Positions 62,396 through 64,000 of a DNA stretch of 64,000 bases are shown piece by piece. Within the stretch, counting starts at the first letter, position 1; every line of letters starts with the position of its first letter. The notes under the pieces were generated by a model, which was not told the DNA's origin, made no database searches, and saw nothing but the letters and a program-made list of their open reading frames with translations. The translations under genes and the position numbers were made by a program. Origin of the DNA: Anaerolineales bacterium (lineage in GTDB: Bacteria > Chloroflexota > Anaerolineae > Anaerolineales > UBA4823); assembly GCA_020060465.1 (NCBI GenBank), contig JAGVAD010000015.1:62001-126000 (forward strand), in the 5' to 3' direction.

Positions 62396-63986
62396 AGGAT
62401 TCGCGCCGAATCGCCAGTAAGGTAATATCATCCGCCTGGGGCATGCCACCGGTGAAACTTCGCACATCTTGCAGGATTGCGTCCAGCGTATCCTGCGCGG
62501 AGCAAGCGCAACGGCGAATCACGTTGAGCAGACGCTGCTCTCCGTAAAACTCCCCATATTTATCCTGAGCGTCGGTCACGCCGTCCGTGTACATCACCAG
62601 CAGATCGCCAGGCAACAGGCGGACGACTTTTTGCTTCCAGATGAGATCGCCCATCACGCCCAACGCCATGCCAGTGGGTTGCAGACGGTCGAGAGATTTG
62701 CTTTTCTGGCTGCTGATCAGGATCGGCGGGTTATGCCCGGCGTTGACGTAGCGTATGCGCGCAGTGAGCGGATCCAACACGGCATAAAAGGCGGTGACAA
62801 ACATGCCACTGCGCGAGTCGGTCAATATGCGCTCGTTGACAGTGCTGATGGAGAGCGCCGGTAGTGTGGGGTATTGCTTGGCGTAAGTGCGGATCAAGGT
62901 GCTGGCCAGCGCCATAAAGAGTGCTGCCCCCATGCCCTTGTCAGAGACATCGGCAATTACCAGCCCCCAATGGTTGTTGAGCAGTGGGATAAGATCGTAA
63001 AAATCGCCTGAGGTCTCCAGCGCTGGCTCCAACCGAGCTGCCAGGTCCCAGCCGGGCAATACCGGCATGCGCAAGGGGAGCAGATCGGTTTGGATTTTAG
63101 CTGCTGCCGCCAATTGCTGAGCCAGGTTTTGCGAGGCGGGCTGCCTGGCGGCGGCCAGAATGTGCGCCATAGGGCGGGAAAATAACTCCGTCAGCCTCTT
63201 CACCGTCCACAGCAAATTATTCATTTCGTCGCTGGCGTTTGCCGACCAGACTGCAAGTCCACCAACCATTTTGCTGGTCTCACCGAACACCGGCGCCAGG
63301 AGCAGGTCACAATCGCATGGCAATTCAGGTCCCCAGGGAATAGGGTCGCCAGCATAAATGATCTGAAGCTCTGCTTGCTCCTGAAGCCAGCGCCAGCCGT
63401 CTTCAGATAGCCGATGAATGCTCTCCGCCGGAAACTTTAGCAATTCCCTGGCGGGCAACAGTCGGACTTCAATCTCACAATCTGGCAACGCCGCCGGTAG
63501 ATGTTTGCGCAACAGGCCGGCCAATCGGCTGGCGTCTATATCCTCTTCGTTTAAGGATTGTCCGATGCGCTCGAGGCTGGTCTCCTGGCTGGAGAGCGCC
63601 CGGGGAGTGACCGGACGCCGTTCATGGTACGCTTGATGGATGGCGGCTGTCAACTCTTCAGCGGTGAGATCTTTGATCAAATAGCCGATTGCGCCAGCCT
63701 CCAGGGCGCTTTGTGCCAGGCCCTTTTCGAGGAAGTTTGTCAGAACCAGCACCTGGATATTCGGCCAACGGGCGCGGATGGCGCGCGTCGCCGTGATCCC
63801 ATCCATCACTGGCATCTTTAGGTCCATCACCAGGATGTCGGGCTGCACCAACTCGCAAAGCTGGATGGCCTCTTCGCCGTTCACGGCTTCCCCCACCAGC
63901 ACAAGTCCTTCGGCAGCCATGATAAATGCGGTCAGCCCGCTGCGGATGAGGGGCTGGTCATCTGCGATTGCTACTCGTATAGGCAT
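62391..63986 (-). CDS. Receiver-domain PP2C (SpoIIE/RsbU-type) phosphatase
   Basis: A 531-residue signalling protein. The N-terminal receiver domain (about 3-125) has DDQPLIR, phospho-acceptor in DILVMDLKMPVMDG and the lysine in GYLIKDLT. A GAF-like segment covers about 150-275. The SpoIIE-type PP2C domain (about 300-530) has metal-binding GDFYDLIPL, ADVSDKGMGAALFMA, NAGHNPP and YTDGVTDAQDKYGEFYG. Such proteins dephosphorylate anti-sigma antagonists when the receiver is phosphorylated. No kinase or anti-sigma partner is in view. ATG 63986 follows AGGTGAG. Confidence 0.92.
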   Translation of the reverse strand: MPIRVAIADDQPLIRSGLTAFIMAAEGLVLVGEAVNGEEAIQLCELVQPDILVMDLKMPVMDGITATRAIRARWPNIQVLVLTNFLEKGLAQSALEAGAIGYLIKDLTAEELTAAIHQAYHERRPVTPRALSSQETSLERIGQSLNEEDIDASRLAGLLRKHLPAALPDCEIEVRLLPARELLKFPAESIHRLSEDGWRWLQEQAELQIIYAGDPIPWGPELPCDCDLLLAPVFGETSKMVGGLAVWSANASDEMNNLLWTVKRLTELFSRPMAHILAAARQPASQNLAQQLAAAAKIQTDLLPLRMPVLPGWDLAARLEPALETSGDFYDLIPLLNNHWGLVIADVSDKGMGAALFMALASTLIRTYAKQYPTLPALSISTVNERILTDSRSGMFVTAFYAVLDPLTARIRYVNAGHNPPILISSQKSKSLDRLQPTGMALGVMGDLIWKQKVVRLLPGDLLVMYTDGVTDAQDKYGEFYGEQRLLNVIRRCACSAQDTLDAILQDVRSFTGGMPQADDITLLAIRRESY

Positions 63987-64000
63987 TGCTCACCTGTTCT

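Overview
The window reads as bacterial chromosome, dense with genes and of moderately high GC. The gene repertoire points to a Chloroflexota bacterium, most likely Anaerolineae-like. The clues are lipoproteins with Thr/Pro-rich linkers, a peptide-transport system with an 'MTEAPA' linker, a single-chain branched-chain 2-oxoacid dehydrogenase E1, a CpaE-like protein fused to a receiver domain, GT87 and FkbM proteins, and no outer-membrane or LPS genes. This assignment is inferred from gene content only. I saw no tRNA, rRNA, CRISPR, phage or transposase gene.

Layout. 1-805: 3' part of a class V aminotransferase. 1080-4655: a LuxR-type response regulator, a broken prenyl-synthase gene and a PDZ/7TM/GAF histidine kinase, which together resemble a decayed ComQXPA locus. 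4652-9554 (minus): a MoxR-DUF58-VWA-VWA operon preceded by an HtrA-like protease. 9842-17195: GrpB, an FG-GAP protein, a membrane spermidine-synthase-like protein, an EamA transporter, a GT87 protein and a TolB-like lipoprotein. 17623-20374 (minus): aspartate kinase with a HAD-like partner, preceded by a threonine-codon leader peptide and terminator that look like a classical attenuator. 20759-28898: L,D-transpeptidase, S41 protease, Fe-S oxidoreductase, FAD amine oxidase, a DUF2652/SRPBCC protein and a secreted protein. 29252-34619: the E1, E2 and E3 parts of a branched-chain 2-oxoacid dehydrogenase complex. 34694-36508: CpaE-like ATPase. 36529-41292 (minus): a polysaccharide locus with three glycosyltransferases, an FkbM methyltransferase and a hexapeptide acetyltransferase. 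41661-45619: peptide ABC transporter (binding protein and two permeases, no ATPase nearby). 45751-51175: a core block of dephospho-CoA kinase fusion, CdaA, YbbR, Der and signal peptidase I. 51229-63986: zinc-finger protein, NUDIX hydrolase, LysM lipoprotein, Ser/Thr kinase, MalY-type lyase, two M23 peptidases, an EamA transporter, an M28 peptidase, threonine synthase and a receiver-PP2C phosphatase.

Four observations stand out. (1) The peptide-binding protein at 41661-43442 appears circularly permuted: the segment that begins normal SBP_bac_5 proteins is at its C-terminus. (2) The HAD-like partner of aspartate kinase also seems to carry its motifs in permuted order (III-IV-I-II). (3) A family of about 123-bp palindromic elements with ATTGA...TCAAT ends sits exactly at gene ends; the TGA inside the element end is the stop codon of four neighbouring genes. 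(4) The aspartate kinase leader has three consecutive Thr codons, a perfect terminator and a plausible antiterminator. All were read by eye, without database searches or structure prediction.
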